A stretch of DNA of 64,000 nucleotides from the NCBI RefSeq assembly GCF_001956295.1, contig NZ_MRTD01000016.1, positions 1-64,000 on the forward strand. The letters are read 5' to 3'. Both the position numbers and the translations under genes were made by a program. Shown piece by piece: positions 29,174-37,659 of this stretch. Within the stretch, counting starts at the first letter, position 1, and each line of letters begins with the position of its first letter. Origin of the DNA: Paenibacillus sp. FSL A5-0031. Lineage in GTDB: Bacteria; Bacillota; Bacilli; Paenibacillales; Paenibacillaceae. Under the pieces are notes generated by a model. The model ran no database searches and was not told the DNA's origin. It saw nothing but the letters and a program-made list of their open reading frames with translations.

Positions 29174-30022
29174 ATGAAACAGGAGGCCACCGCTATCGAC
29201 ACGATGGTTTTTCCGATTTTGACAGAGACAGACAAGACACTCCCGGTTTATCTCACGAGTATCGGGCATTGGAGCGATCAAGAGCCGATTGACCGTCCAA
29301 ACGGCTATCCTCATTTTCAATGGCTGCAAGTCATTAGCGGCTCGGGCGAGCTCCATGTTGGCGATCAACAAATGACCGTTCGAGCTGGGCAAGGGTTCTG
29401 CCTGTTTCCAAACGAGCAGCATCAATATTTTTCAATACAAGCGCCTTGGGAAATCATTTGGATGAGCTTTAGAGGCGATTTGTCCGACAAGTTGTTTAGG
29501 CAGGCTGGAATTACACAATCCGGTGTCTATTCGACTGCTGATCATGATATGATTGTTACCCACATGAAAAACATTTACGCAATGACGCAATCCGGCCGAT
29601 CCTTTCTCGGGCTCGAATGCTCAAAGCTGGTTTACATGTTTTTACTTGATTTAATGAAGGTTATTCTTGTAAGCTCACACTCGGTAGAACAAAACTACTT
29701 GAAGCTGCAACCTGTTCTTCATTATATTGAAGCTAATTACAGCAAGCTGATTACGATAAAGGATTTAGCAGGCTGTATCGATGTAACGCCGCAGTACCTA
29801 TGCTTGCTTTTTAAGAAAGCTTTGAAAATGCGACCAATGGCATACGTTAACCGGGAGCGCGTCAATCGGAGCAAGGAGCTTATGTTTCGCGAAAGCGAGA
29901 TCAAGATGCACGAAATCTCCCAGCGCGTCGGCTTCGACTCCCCCAGCTACTTCAGCTCCGTCTTTAGACGGCTTGAAGGATTAAGCCCGGAGCAGTTTAA
30001 AAAAATTCACGGCATGCGTTGA
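29174..30022 (+). CDS. AraC-family transcriptional regulator with cupin domain
   Basis: A 282-residue activator type: an N-terminal cupin sugar-sensing domain (about 30-150; GSGELHVGDQQMTVRAGQGF) and a C-terminal double HTH (about 180-280; IKDLAGCIDVTPQYLCLLFKK, then MHEISQRVGFDSPSYFSSVFRR). Transcribed away from the GH42 gene, with a 121-base shared promoter region, so it probably controls that gene in response to a galactoside. The start is uncertain: AGGAGG lies inside the frame, 17 bases before the ATG at 29204, and no clear site precedes the ATG at 29174. Confidence 0.88.
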   Translation: MKQEATAIDTMVFPILTETDKTLPVYLTSIGHWSDQEPIDRPNGYPHFQWLQVISGSGELHVGDQQMTVRAGQGFCLFPNEQHQYFSIQAPWEIIWMSFRGDLSDKLFRQAGITQSGVYSTADHDMIVTHMKNIYAMTQSGRSFLGLECSKLVYMFLLDLMKVILVSSHSVEQNYLKLQPVLHYIEANYSKLITIKDLAGCIDVTPQYLCLLFKKALKMRPMAYVNRERVNRSKELMFRESEIKMHEISQRVGFDSPSYFSSVFRRLEGLSPEQFKKIHGMR

Positions 30023-30050
30023 TGTGGGGGCAGTTGGGCCACTCGGAGTT

Positions 30051-30380
30051 GGCTCCGTAAGAACCTATAGGTTCTTACAAGCACATAGATAGGTTACTTT
30101 GGAGGCTGTAAGAACACATACGTGCTAACAGCAGCTTTCCGCTGTTGGCAGCACGCCTGACTGGCTCCATAAGAACCTATAGGTTCTTACAGACGCTCAG
30201 CTAGGTAACTTCGGAGGCTGTAAAAACACATACGTGCTAACAGCAAACTTTCCGCTGTTGGCAGCACGCCTGACAGGCTCCGTAAGAACCTATAGGTTCT
30301 TACGGACGCTCAGATAGGTTACTTCGGAGGCTGCAAGAACACATACGTGCTAATAGCAGACTTTCCGCTGTTTGTAGCCG
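30051..30380 (+). repeat. Tandem intergenic repeat, about 2.9 units of 112-113 bp
   Basis: Units begin at 30051, 30163 and 30276 with GGCTCC(G/A)TAAGAACC. Each holds a 22-base palindrome with half-site GTAAGAACCTA (perfect at 30057-30078 and, extended to 24 bases, at 30281-30304; one mismatch at 30169-30190) and, about 60 bases on, a second hairpin made by AACAGC and GCTGTT around CTTTCC. The last unit diverges after about 30370. No frame is open across it. It fills the gap between the AraC gene and the M20 gene. Role unknown. Confidence 0.85.
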
Positions 30381-30443
30381 ACCTATTCCGAACATACAGC
30401 CGAATTCATAGGTTTCACTTCATTTCAGGAGGTTCATATCATC

Positions 30444-31631
30444 ATGACTAATAAAAAACTTATATTTAATGAAATTGATCTTTATGCGGACGCTTTTCGC
30501 ACGATATCACGATCGGTGGGCAGCCGGCCAGAGCTTGGACATGAGGAGTTTTTTGCTTCTGAGCTGCTTTGTACGGAGCTTGTAAAATACGGGTTTGAGG
30601 TTGAACGTGGTATTTTAGGCATTGAGACATCTTTTATCGGTGTTTACGATACAGGAAGCCCTGGCCCGACAGTTGGCTTCTTATGCGAGTATGATGCTTT
30701 GCCAGAAATTGGACATGCCTGTGGACATCATCTCATCTGCTCTATGAGCATGGCAGCAGCTGTCGGACTTAAAGCGGCTTTGATAAACAGCGGCATTGGC
30801 GGAAAAATTCGCATCTATGGTACGCCAGCCGAGGAAACACGCGGAGCGAAAGTACCAATGGCAGAGGCAGGTTTATTCGATGACTGCGACTTCGCTTTAA
30901 TGGCGCATCCATACTATACGTTTGAACGTTCAGGCGAATCACTAGCGCTGGATGCTGTGCAGTTTGAATTTCATGGTCTAGCCGCGCATGCAGCTGCAAG
31001 TCCATATGAAGGAATTAATGCGCTGGACGCTGTGCTTCAGCTATTCAATAGCGTTAATGCGCTGCGCCAACAAACACGCAGCGATGCGCGCATTCATGGT
31101 ATTATTGACAACGGCGGCAAGGCGCCGAACATCATTCCTGATTATGCATCGGCCAAATTTTATGTCCGCTCGGCTTCACGCACGTATACAAACGAGCTCA
31201 CTGCGAAAGTACTGCGCTGTGCAGAAGGAGCCGCATTGCAGACGGGCTGCACCGTTACAACAAATCATTTCGAATACTCTTATGACGAGCTGCTTACTAA
31301 TGAAGCATTGTCCGAGCAGTTCAATACGAATCTAATCGAGGCAGGCATTCGCCTTGAGGATATGGAAATCGGCAAGGATCATGGCTCGCTTGATTTAGGC
31401 AACGTCTCCGTTCGCTGTCCAGCTATTCATCCTTACGTCAAGGTGGTACAAGATCGTTTGCTGCTTCATACGGAGGCGTTTCGTGATGCGGCAATGACCG
31501 AATATGCGCTGGACGGCATGTTATTTGGCGCCAAAATGCTAGCAGCAACCGCATACGACGTATTTGCCGATTCTACGCTGCTCGCACGTATTCGCGCTGA
31601 ATTCGAGCACCAAACCAAAAGCAGCAAGTAA
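30444..31631 (+). CDS. M20-family amidohydrolase
   Basis: A 395-residue metal-dependent amidohydrolase of the M20D branch (AbgB/YxeP/hippurate-hydrolase-like). Metal-site motifs are GFLCEYDALPEIGHACGHH and TPAEETRGAK, and MAHPYYTF continues the site. A lid or dimerisation domain lies at about 165-280 (FHGLAAHAAASPYEGINALDA). Such enzymes hydrolyse N-acyl amino acids or p-aminobenzoyl-glutamate-like amides; the substrate here is not known. Good AGGAGG site. The ThrE-type exporter genes follow on the same strand. Confidence 0.88.
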   Translation: MTNKKLIFNEIDLYADAFRTISRSVGSRPELGHEEFFASELLCTELVKYGFEVERGILGIETSFIGVYDTGSPGPTVGFLCEYDALPEIGHACGHHLICSMSMAAAVGLKAALINSGIGGKIRIYGTPAEETRGAKVPMAEAGLFDDCDFALMAHPYYTFERSGESLALDAVQFEFHGLAAHAAASPYEGINALDAVLQLFNSVNALRQQTRSDARIHGIIDNGGKAPNIIPDYASAKFYVRSASRTYTNELTAKVLRCAEGAALQTGCTVTTNHFEYSYDELLTNEALSEQFNTNLIEAGIRLEDMEIGKDHGSLDLGNVSVRCPAIHPYVKVVQDRLLLHTEAFRDAAMTEYALDGMLFGAKMLAATAYDVFADSTLLARIRAEFEHQTKSSK

Positions 31632-31678
31632 GAACAGGATAAAGAACAACTTCGCTCGGAATGGGGAGGCAGGCCGCA

Positions 31679-32437
31679 ATGGATAAAAGCATCATCAATA
31701 GCCATGAGATTACACAAATTTGTTTATTGGCCGGCAAAATCATTTTGCAAAACGGCGGCGAAACCTATCGTGTCGAAGATACGATGTCCCGAATTGCAGC
31801 TGCTTACGGCATAGAGAACTCCCATAGCTTCGTCACGCCGACCGGTATTATATTTGCCATTGACGGTTCATCCCAGATGACGAAGCTCATTCGTATTTCC
31901 GAGCGTTCGACGAATTTGCTTAAGGTATCCTTAGTCAACGATATTTCCAGAAAAATTAGCACCGGCACGCTGGCTGCTGGCGATGCACACCGACTTTTAC
32001 AGGAAATAGACTCTAACGCTTTCGTTTATCCGGTTTGGATGAAGACCATAGCAGCTGCTATAGCGAGCGGCTGTTTTCTTATCATGTTCCAAGGCAGCTG
32101 GCGCGACTTCATCCCTGTTGTGCTCATCAGCGGCATTAGCTTCGGTTTTTCAGTTAAACTGCATCGAATCGTGCCGATCAAGTTTTTCTCCGAGTTTATT
32201 ACGGCTTTGCTGATCGGCACCTTGTCCGTGCTGTTTGTACATAAAGGATATGGATTTGACCTCGATAAAATTATTATCGGCTCTGTTATGCCTCTAGTGC
32301 CCGGCTTGCATATTACAGCAGCAGTCAGAGACCTGATGGCAGGCCACCTTGTATCAGGGCTTTCGAAGGGAGCAGAAGCTTTTCTCACGGCATTCGCTGT
32401 GGGCGCGGGAATCGCCGCAGTGCTCTCGTTTTATTAA
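31679..32437 (+). CDS. ThrE-type exporter subunit, long part (YjjP/DUF1212)
   Basis: A 252-residue protein of the threonine/serine exporter N-terminal family: a soluble first half (about 1-110, including GGETYRVEDTM and SFVTPTGIIFAIDG, both hallmark stretches) and five membrane helices from about 115. In this family the transporter is split into a long YjjP-like and a short YjjB-like protein, and both are present here. Cargo could be threonine/serine or a dicarboxylate such as succinate. I start at the ATG at 31679, nine bases after GGGGAGG, instead of the ATG at 31661 upstream of that site. Confidence 0.88.
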   Translation: MDKSIINSHEITQICLLAGKIILQNGGETYRVEDTMSRIAAAYGIENSHSFVTPTGIIFAIDGSSQMTKLIRISERSTNLLKVSLVNDISRKISTGTLAAGDAHRLLQEIDSNAFVYPVWMKTIAAAIASGCFLIMFQGSWRDFIPVVLISGISFGFSVKLHRIVPIKFFSEFITALLIGTLSVLFVHKGYGFDLDKIIIGSVMPLVPGLHITAAVRDLMAGHLVSGLSKGAEAFLTAFAVGAGIAAVLSFY

Positions 32438-32443
32438 TCGAGC

Positions 32444-32526
32444 AAAAACGCCTTCGGCGTACTTTAGACGCTGAAGCAGCTTTGACGGAGAAATATAAGA
32501 CAAGTAATAGAAAATGATATACTTTC
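32444..32526. repeat. Dispersed repeat, copy 1 of 2
   Basis: Eighty-three bases that recur at 34904-34986, exactly 2460 bases on. The core GCTGAAGCAGCTTTGACGG and the ATAAG-rich 3' part are nearly identical (about four mismatches in 57); the first 26 bases are more divergent. Both copies follow directly on a gene stop. Confidence 0.75.
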
Positions 32527-32558
32527 TTATATTTCGCAAAATTCGGAGGTGTATTACG

Positions 32559-32990
32559 TTGTCGATATTAGAACAGCTAGTCACTAGCTTTATAGCTTCA
32601 GCAGCCTTCGGCCTCATCTTCAACGTACCGAAGCGAACGCTTGTGCACTGCGGTATTGTTGGCATGATAGGCTGGTTCATTTATATTTCCTGCACTGAGC
32701 TGTCGCTGGATACCATTCCTGCGACGTTAATTGCTGCTTTTATCGTGACCGTAGTGAGCCAGCTATTCTCAAAGCTGTACAAAACGCCCATCATCGTCTT
32801 CAGCGTATCCGGCATTATTCCTTTAGTTCCCGGCGGACTCGCCTACGATGCCATGAGAAACGTCGTGGAAGACAATTATGACATTGCCGTGCAGCTAGCC
32901 GTAAAAGCATTCATGCTCTCAGGAGCCATTGCCATTGGTCTTATTTTCTCAGAGGTCGTCAACCAGCTCATCCGCAAAACGGAACGTTAG
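32559..32990 (+). CDS. ThrE-type exporter subunit, short part (YjjB/DUF3815)
   Basis: A 143-residue membrane protein with four to five helices, the partner of the YjjP-like subunit just upstream. Conserved stretches: FGLIFNVPKRTL, IPATLIAAFIV and SGIIPLVPGGLAYDAM; the LVPG motif also occurs in the long subunit (MPLVPGLH). The frame is open from 32514, but GGAGGT sits eight bases before a TTG at 32559, which I take as start. The stop is six bases from the convergent lipL gene. Confidence 0.88.
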   Translation: MSILEQLVTSFIASAAFGLIFNVPKRTLVHCGIVGMIGWFIYISCTELSLDTIPATLIAAFIVTVVSQLFSKLYKTPIIVFSVSGIIPLVPGGLAYDAMRNVVEDNYDIAVQLAVKAFMLSGAIAIGLIFSEVVNQLIRKTER

Positions 32991-32996
32991 TGTAAT

Positions 32997-33848
32997 TTAT
33001 TGAGATGGAATCGCATACCTGGAACGCAATAAGTTGGCCATTTCCATGATTTGTTCTTTTGTCGGCATTACAAGCTTCGACTCTGCTTCTCTCATACCCG
33101 CTTCCGTCTGCTGCGAAGCTATGACTCGTTTGACCGCTTTGACAAAAGCTTCTCCGGCTCCTGCGCCAAGCGATGTCAATTGCTCCAAACTAGCCGTGCT
33201 TTCAGCAGCCACAAGCGGATAATCGTTTTCGTTTTCCCCCTGCGCAGCTTTATCATAGAAGGATCGAACGAAGCTGGCCCGCTCCTGGCCAGATCCATCC
33301 GCTACAATAAAAGCTTGTACAATAAAGGCATGCGTCTGCCGACGCTGTGCGATCCCGCAAAACTTATACCCGCCAATGCTCAAATCAAATTCGCCAGGAC
33401 AATAAGCGCCTTTGATTTCCCCTTTATCTACCTGGCAGCCCGTCTCCTGTAATGCATGACGAATCAGCCCATACATTTTTTCAAAATCATCATGAAAATG
33501 AAAAGAGTCCAACGCTTTTTTCGGCATGATCAGCGATATATTAATGACCCCCAAATCAAGCGGTACCGCAGCTCCTCCCGAATTGCGCACAGCAGTAGAC
33601 CAGCCTTCCGATTGAAGAGTCATTTCAGCGTCGCCAGCGCCTGGCAATCGGCTATCGCGCAGCCCCATAACAAACGCTCTTGGGTGACGCCAAATATGGC
33701 AAATGGCTGGACCTCCCTGCCCTGTTTTTCTGCAAAGCAGCTCATCCAGCGCAAATGGATATAACACATCTAATTCATCCAGCTCATTCATTCGGTCGAG
33801 CAGCAGCACATTTTCCAAACCATAATCCTTTATCGAATCCCGTTCCAT
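32997..33848 (-). CDS. lipL: Octanoyl-[GcvH]:protein N-octanoyltransferase LipL
   Basis: A 283-residue cofactor transferase of the BPL/LplA/LipB fold that moves octanoyl groups from GcvH to the E2 subunits of 2-oxoacid dehydrogenases during lipoate synthesis. C150 in GAYCPGEFDLSIGG falls exactly where the catalytic cysteine of Bacillus LipL lies, and RNSGGAAVPLDLGVIN supplies the RRxxGGG-like loop. The neighbouring KFCGIAQRR matches the family. LipM and LplA are less likely because of the cysteine context and length. Single gene. Confidence 0.9.
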   Translation of the reverse strand: MERDSIKDYGLENVLLLDRMNELDELDVLYPFALDELLCRKTGQGGPAICHIWRHPRAFVMGLRDSRLPGAGDAEMTLQSEGWSTAVRNSGGAAVPLDLGVINISLIMPKKALDSFHFHDDFEKMYGLIRHALQETGCQVDKGEIKGAYCPGEFDLSIGGYKFCGIAQRRQTHAFIVQAFIVADGSGQERASFVRSFYDKAAQGENENDYPLVAAESTASLEQLTSLGAGAGEAFVKAVKRVIASQQTEAGMREAESKLVMPTKEQIMEMANLLRSRYAIPSQ

Positions 33849-34022
33849 ATGTCGTCCAGCCCTCTCTGCTAATCCCTTACTCCGTATACTTGCTAAGTTA
33901 TATCTATTTTAACGATAAATGAGCAATCGCGCATCATTTATACTGCTCCCTTATTGCTAATGGCGAAAGCATTCACTACAATAAGGATATTGTCATGCAG
34001 CGCCAAGGGGGTAACATTAGAT

Positions 34023-34889
34023 TTGGAAGCAATAAATGAAAAAGTCGCATACGAAAACCCATTGCTGTCGCTGCGCGTTTTTCGCCCCATTCGCAGTCTG
34101 GACGGTTACACAAACTGGCATTATCATAAACAGGTTGAGCTGCTGCTCATTCTTGAGGGTGAGCTGGACGTTTACGTCGATGAAGAAAGCTTTCACCTGA
34201 CTTCCGGCGACATCGTGCTTATCGGAGCTTCGGAGCTGCACTCCGATCGCAGCCATAACTTGCTCGATTATATTGTGCTTCAATTCGATCTGGAACCGTT
34301 TTTTGATCAAAGCACGATTCCCTATATGCGGTACTTCTCAGAAACCCAAACACCGCTCAGTAAAGCGAATTATATTTTCCAAGAAAACAACACCGCAAAG
34401 CAGCAAGCTGTCTCTTACATTCATCAGCTATTGCACGAGACAACACATAAGGAAAATGGCTACGAGCTGGCAGTCAGCGTTTTAGTCAAGCAAATATTAC
34501 TGCTTTTGCTCCGCAACGACAGTCGCAAAGTGTTGATTGAGCAAGATAACTTTGAACGTATACGCCTGAAACCGGTGCTCGATTATATCGAAAATCATCT
34601 GACAGATCGTATCCAAGTTGAAGAGGTTTGCAAGATCGCCAATATGAGCTATTATTACTTCGTAAAATATTTCAAAAAAACGATCGGGCTTTCTTTTACG
34701 GAATATGTGAATTATCGCAAGGTGAAGTGGGCTGAACGCATATTGCTGACGAAGGATTTGAGCATATCGGAGGTTGGCGAGCGAATCGGGATGCCGAATA
34801 TGGCGCATTTTTATAAAATGTTTAAAAAATACAACGACTGCTCGCCTAAGCAATTCCAGCGTAAGATGCTTGTGCTTAACCGGCAATAG
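34023..34889 (+). CDS. AraC-family transcriptional regulator with cupin domain
   Basis: A regulator of about 288 residues with an N-terminal cupin (HYHKQVELLLILEGELDVYV) and a C-terminal AraC HTH pair (VEEVCKIANMSYYYFVKYFKK; ISEVGERIGMPNMAHFYKMFKK). The frame is open from an ATG at 33954, but no ribosome site precedes it; AAGGGGG lies 11 bases before the TTG at 34023, so I start there with moderate trust. It stands alone between lipL (divergent) and phoP (convergent), so its target is not evident. Confidence 0.84.
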   Translation: MEAINEKVAYENPLLSLRVFRPIRSLDGYTNWHYHKQVELLLILEGELDVYVDEESFHLTSGDIVLIGASELHSDRSHNLLDYIVLQFDLEPFFDQSTIPYMRYFSETQTPLSKANYIFQENNTAKQQAVSYIHQLLHETTHKENGYELAVSVLVKQILLLLLRNDSRKVLIEQDNFERIRLKPVLDYIENHLTDRIQVEEVCKIANMSYYYFVKYFKKTIGLSFTEYVNYRKVKWAERILLTKDLSISEVGERIGMPNMAHFYKMFKKYNDCSPKQFQRKMLVLNRQ

Positions 34890-34903
34890 TCTGCTTATCA
34901 AGT

Positions 34904-34986
34904 AAAAATGCCTCCAGCGTCCTTTGGATGCTGAAGCAGCTTTGACGGAGAAATATAAGATAAGTAGGAGCAAATGATATACTTTC
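34904..34986. repeat. Dispersed repeat, copy 2 of 2
   Basis: Second copy of the 83-base element at 32444-32526, in the same orientation, again right after a gene stop. Ends in TGATATACTTTC in both copies. Confidence 0.75.
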
Positions 34987-34997
34987 ATAACTATTAG

Positions 34998-35040
34998 AAA
35001 AAGCTCGTCCACCCTATAATTTCGGGGTAACGAGCTTTTT
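34998..35040 (-). terminator. Terminator of phoR-phoP, overlapping the phoP stop
   Basis: Arms AAAAAGCTCGT (34998-35008) and ACGAGCTTTTT (35030-35040). The right arm lies inside the last phoP codons and the stop codon lies in the loop, so coding sequence forms half of the hairpin. It works in both directions and may also stop the AraC transcript. Confidence 0.85.
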
Positions 35041-35736
35041 TGGCATAACGAGCTTATAACCTACACCACGGATCGATTCGATTTGTACAGATTGCTGACC
35101 AAGCTCCAGCTTCTTCCGCAATGAGCTCACATGAACATCAACCGTACGTTGGCCGCCGATATAATCGAAGCCCCACACGACATTCATAAGATCATCCCGC
35201 GTAATTACCATGCCTGGACGCTGTACTAAATAAAGCAGAACCTCGAACTCCTTCGGTCTAAGCGGAATCGTATCGCCGTTTAAGATGACCTCATACTTCT
35301 CGGGATAGATGGACAAATCACCAGCTGTAATGACTTTTTCTGAAGACTCGATCGGCTTGCTATCATCAAGCTGTGTCCGACGAAGCACCGCGGATACGCG
35401 TGCTAGAAGCTCAGCCACGCCAAACGGCTTCGTAATATAATCATCAGCACCATGCTTCAGTCCTTGCACAACCTCTTCCTCCGCATTGCGAGCTGTTAAA
35501 ATAATGACCGGTGTTCTTACGCCATTTTGGCGAAGACGGTTTAATATTTCAAAGCCGTTCATGCCAGGAAGCATGATATCTAAGATGACCAAATCGAAAT
35601 TACGCTGCAAAGCCGTCTGCAAGCCTTCCCCGCCATGATCGATAACGGTCGTTTCATAGCCCTCTTGGGTCAAATTGTACGACAAAAGCCTTGCTAATGT
35701 CGGTTCATCTTCAATGACGAGCACTTTATGCGACAT
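35014..35736 (-). CDS. phoP: Response regulator PhoP (OmpR family)
   Basis: A 240-residue DNA-binding response regulator: receiver domain with phosphate-accepting D53 (VILDIMLPGMNG) and winged-helix output domain (about 135-235; RPKEFEVLLYLVQRPGMVITRD). Assigned to PhoP because of the PhoR-type kinase beside it, similarity to the family pattern and the Pst operon with Pho box 10 kb away. It would bind TTAACA-type repeats and turn on phosphate genes. RBS GGAGGT. It lies downstream of phoR, opposite to the usual phoP-phoR order. Confidence 0.85.
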   Translation of the reverse strand: MSHKVLVIEDEPTLARLLSYNLTQEGYETTVIDHGGEGLQTALQRNFDLVILDIMLPGMNGFEILNRLRQNGVRTPVIILTARNAEEEVVQGLKHGADDYITKPFGVAELLARVSAVLRRTQLDDSKPIESSEKVITAGDLSIYPEKYEVILNGDTIPLRPKEFEVLLYLVQRPGMVITRDDLMNVVWGFDYIGGQRTVDVHVSSLRKKLELGQQSVQIESIRGVGYKLVMPKKLVTPKL

Positions 35737-35845
35737 GTTACCTCCAACCTGGCGAATGGCGGCGCCAAAGACGCCGCATCCGCATATTTAGAACGTTTAG
35801 CTTTAGTTTATCACGGATTCATGAAGAATAGGTAAATCTTTTTTT

Positions 35846-37621
35846 CTATTGCAGTACAGGCAGCTCGATCGTGAATGTAGAGCCTACACCAACATCGCTT
35901 GTTACCGTAATGGTACCTTTATGAAGCTCAACGAGATGCTTAACGATCGATAATCCAAGCCCCGTACCGCCTGAGCTGCGCGAACGTGCTTTGTCTACGC
36001 GATAAAAGCGTTCAAATATACGCGGCAAATCCTTTTTCGGAATACCTATGCCGGAATCGCTAATTTGAATGCGAATATGATCATCGCCCAAACCTTCAAC
36101 CTTTAAGGATACTCTGCCCCCTTCAGGCGTGTAGTTAATCCCGTTCGATAACAAATTCATAATGATTTGACGCAAACGATCCTCATCGGCTTCAACATAA
36201 AGACCCGGCTCGATGTTCATGCTGAGCTCAATTCTTTTGCGTACCGCTTCTGATTCCATCAGCTTAATCGATTTGTGAACGAATGTATCCACTTCTACAG
36301 GCGAGAAGACAAGCGGCACTCGCCGTGACTCGATTTTGGACAGCTCCAATATATCTCCGATCAATCGGTTAAGTCGATCTGACTCATCAAATATAATTTG
36401 CAAGAAAGAACGTGCTGTTTCCTCATCGTTAACCGCGCCGCCAAGCAGCGTCTCAGCAAAACCTTTTACTGCAGTAATTGGCGTCTTCAGCTCATGGGAG
36501 ACGTTTGCGACAAATTCACTGCGCATCCTCTCCAGTCTGCGAATAGCGGAAACGTCCTGCAATACGAGCAGCACACCAGAGAAATCATTCCCTTCCGGAT
36601 GAATCGGCACCAGATTAAGCTCCAGCAGCCTCTCCTCTGGAAAATAAAACGTAATTTCCTCACGCAGATGCTGTTTGCTTTTAAGACCCTCTTGAATCAT
36701 TTGCGACAGCTCGTATTGCTGCTTCGCTTCCGCATAATGGCGGCCAACGAGCTCACGAGCGGAGAAGCCGAGCACTTCCTCTGCACGTCTGTTCATCAAT
36801 ACGATTTTTCCATTTAGGTCGATCATGACGATTCCGTTAATCATATTATCGAGAACACTCTCAAGCTGATTCTCATTTTGCTGAATACGCGTCATTTGAA
36901 CTTGCAAGCTGTCTGCCATCGCATTAATAGCATTTCCAAGCTCACCAATTTCATCTTGCTTCATCACTTTTACTCTTGCCAAATAATCCATGTTTTTGAT
37001 GCGTTTAGCAACCTTCGTAATTTGCTCCAGAGGTCTTGTCAGACCAAGTGCCAAGCGATAGCTAATAAAAGCTGCAATAAGGAAAAGTACAAGCAAACCT
37101 AAAAACAGCATCATCGTCAATTGACGTATGCTTTCATCAACTTCCTTCAAACTCATCGCAAGGCGAATGACATCAGGCGCTTGACCCGGCACCACCGTCA
37201 CAGGAATAGCGACATACATCATATTTTGTCTAACCGTTTCACTGGCCCGAATCGATCTTCCTGTTCCTGTAGCCAATGCTTCCTTAACTTCGGTACGGTT
37301 TAGATGATTGTCCATATCCCGAGGATCTCCATTTGAATCACCTAACACCACACCATCATTGCGAATAAAGGTTACTCGAGCACCCGCATAACGCTGGAGC
37401 TCCTTTGCCTCATCTGTATAATAGTCATATAAGGAGGAAATTTCGCCTGATTTCCAATTCATTTTTGCCGAGATGATCTGCATCTCACGAACCATATTGT
37501 CTTCAAGCGCGTTGATATGGTTTTCTTTGAACGTTTTGACCATAAATAATCCTGCTGCACTGACCGATAATGCGATCATCGCAATCATGATGAGCGTCAG
37601 CCTAGTGCGGAAGCTGTTCAT
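35846..37621 (-). CDS. phoR: Phosphate-sensing histidine kinase PhoR
   Basis: A 591-residue membrane kinase: helix 1 (about 8-28), extracytoplasmic PAS-like domain (about 30-165), helix 2 (about 167-190), HAMP (about 190-243), PAS (about 250-355), HisKA with H376 (ANVSHELKTPITA), and HATPase (about 480-591; NLLSNGINYTPEGG, DSGIGIP, GGTGLGLSIV). This is the full layout of Bacillus PhoR. I take the ATG at 37621 because AAGGAG is only three bases from the one at 37627. It probably phosphorylates the adjacent PhoP. A BASS transporter gene lies 38 bases upstream. Confidence 0.87.
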   Translation of the reverse strand: MNSFRTRLTLIMIAMIALSVSAAGLFMVKTFKENHINALEDNMVREMQIISAKMNWKSGEISSLYDYYTDEAKELQRYAGARVTFIRNDGVVLGDSNGDPRDMDNHLNRTEVKEALATGTGRSIRASETVRQNMMYVAIPVTVVPGQAPDVIRLAMSLKEVDESIRQLTMMLFLGLLVLFLIAAFISYRLALGLTRPLEQITKVAKRIKNMDYLARVKVMKQDEIGELGNAINAMADSLQVQMTRIQQNENQLESVLDNMINGIVMIDLNGKIVLMNRRAEEVLGFSARELVGRHYAEAKQQYELSQMIQEGLKSKQHLREEITFYFPEERLLELNLVPIHPEGNDFSGVLLVLQDVSAIRRLERMRSEFVANVSHELKTPITAVKGFAETLLGGAVNDEETARSFLQIIFDESDRLNRLIGDILELSKIESRRVPLVFSPVEVDTFVHKSIKLMESEAVRKRIELSMNIEPGLYVEADEDRLRQIIMNLLSNGINYTPEGGRVSLKVEGLGDDHIRIQISDSGIGIPKKDLPRIFERFYRVDKARSRSSGGTGLGLSIVKHLVELHKGTITVTSDVGVGSTFTIELPVLQ

Positions 37622-37659
37622 TAACATTCACTCCTTATGTTTAATCATGCACACATCGT

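Noticed and set aside
30051-30380. CRISPR array
   Set aside because: The repeats are 112-113 bp and follow each other without unique spacers; no cas genes are near.
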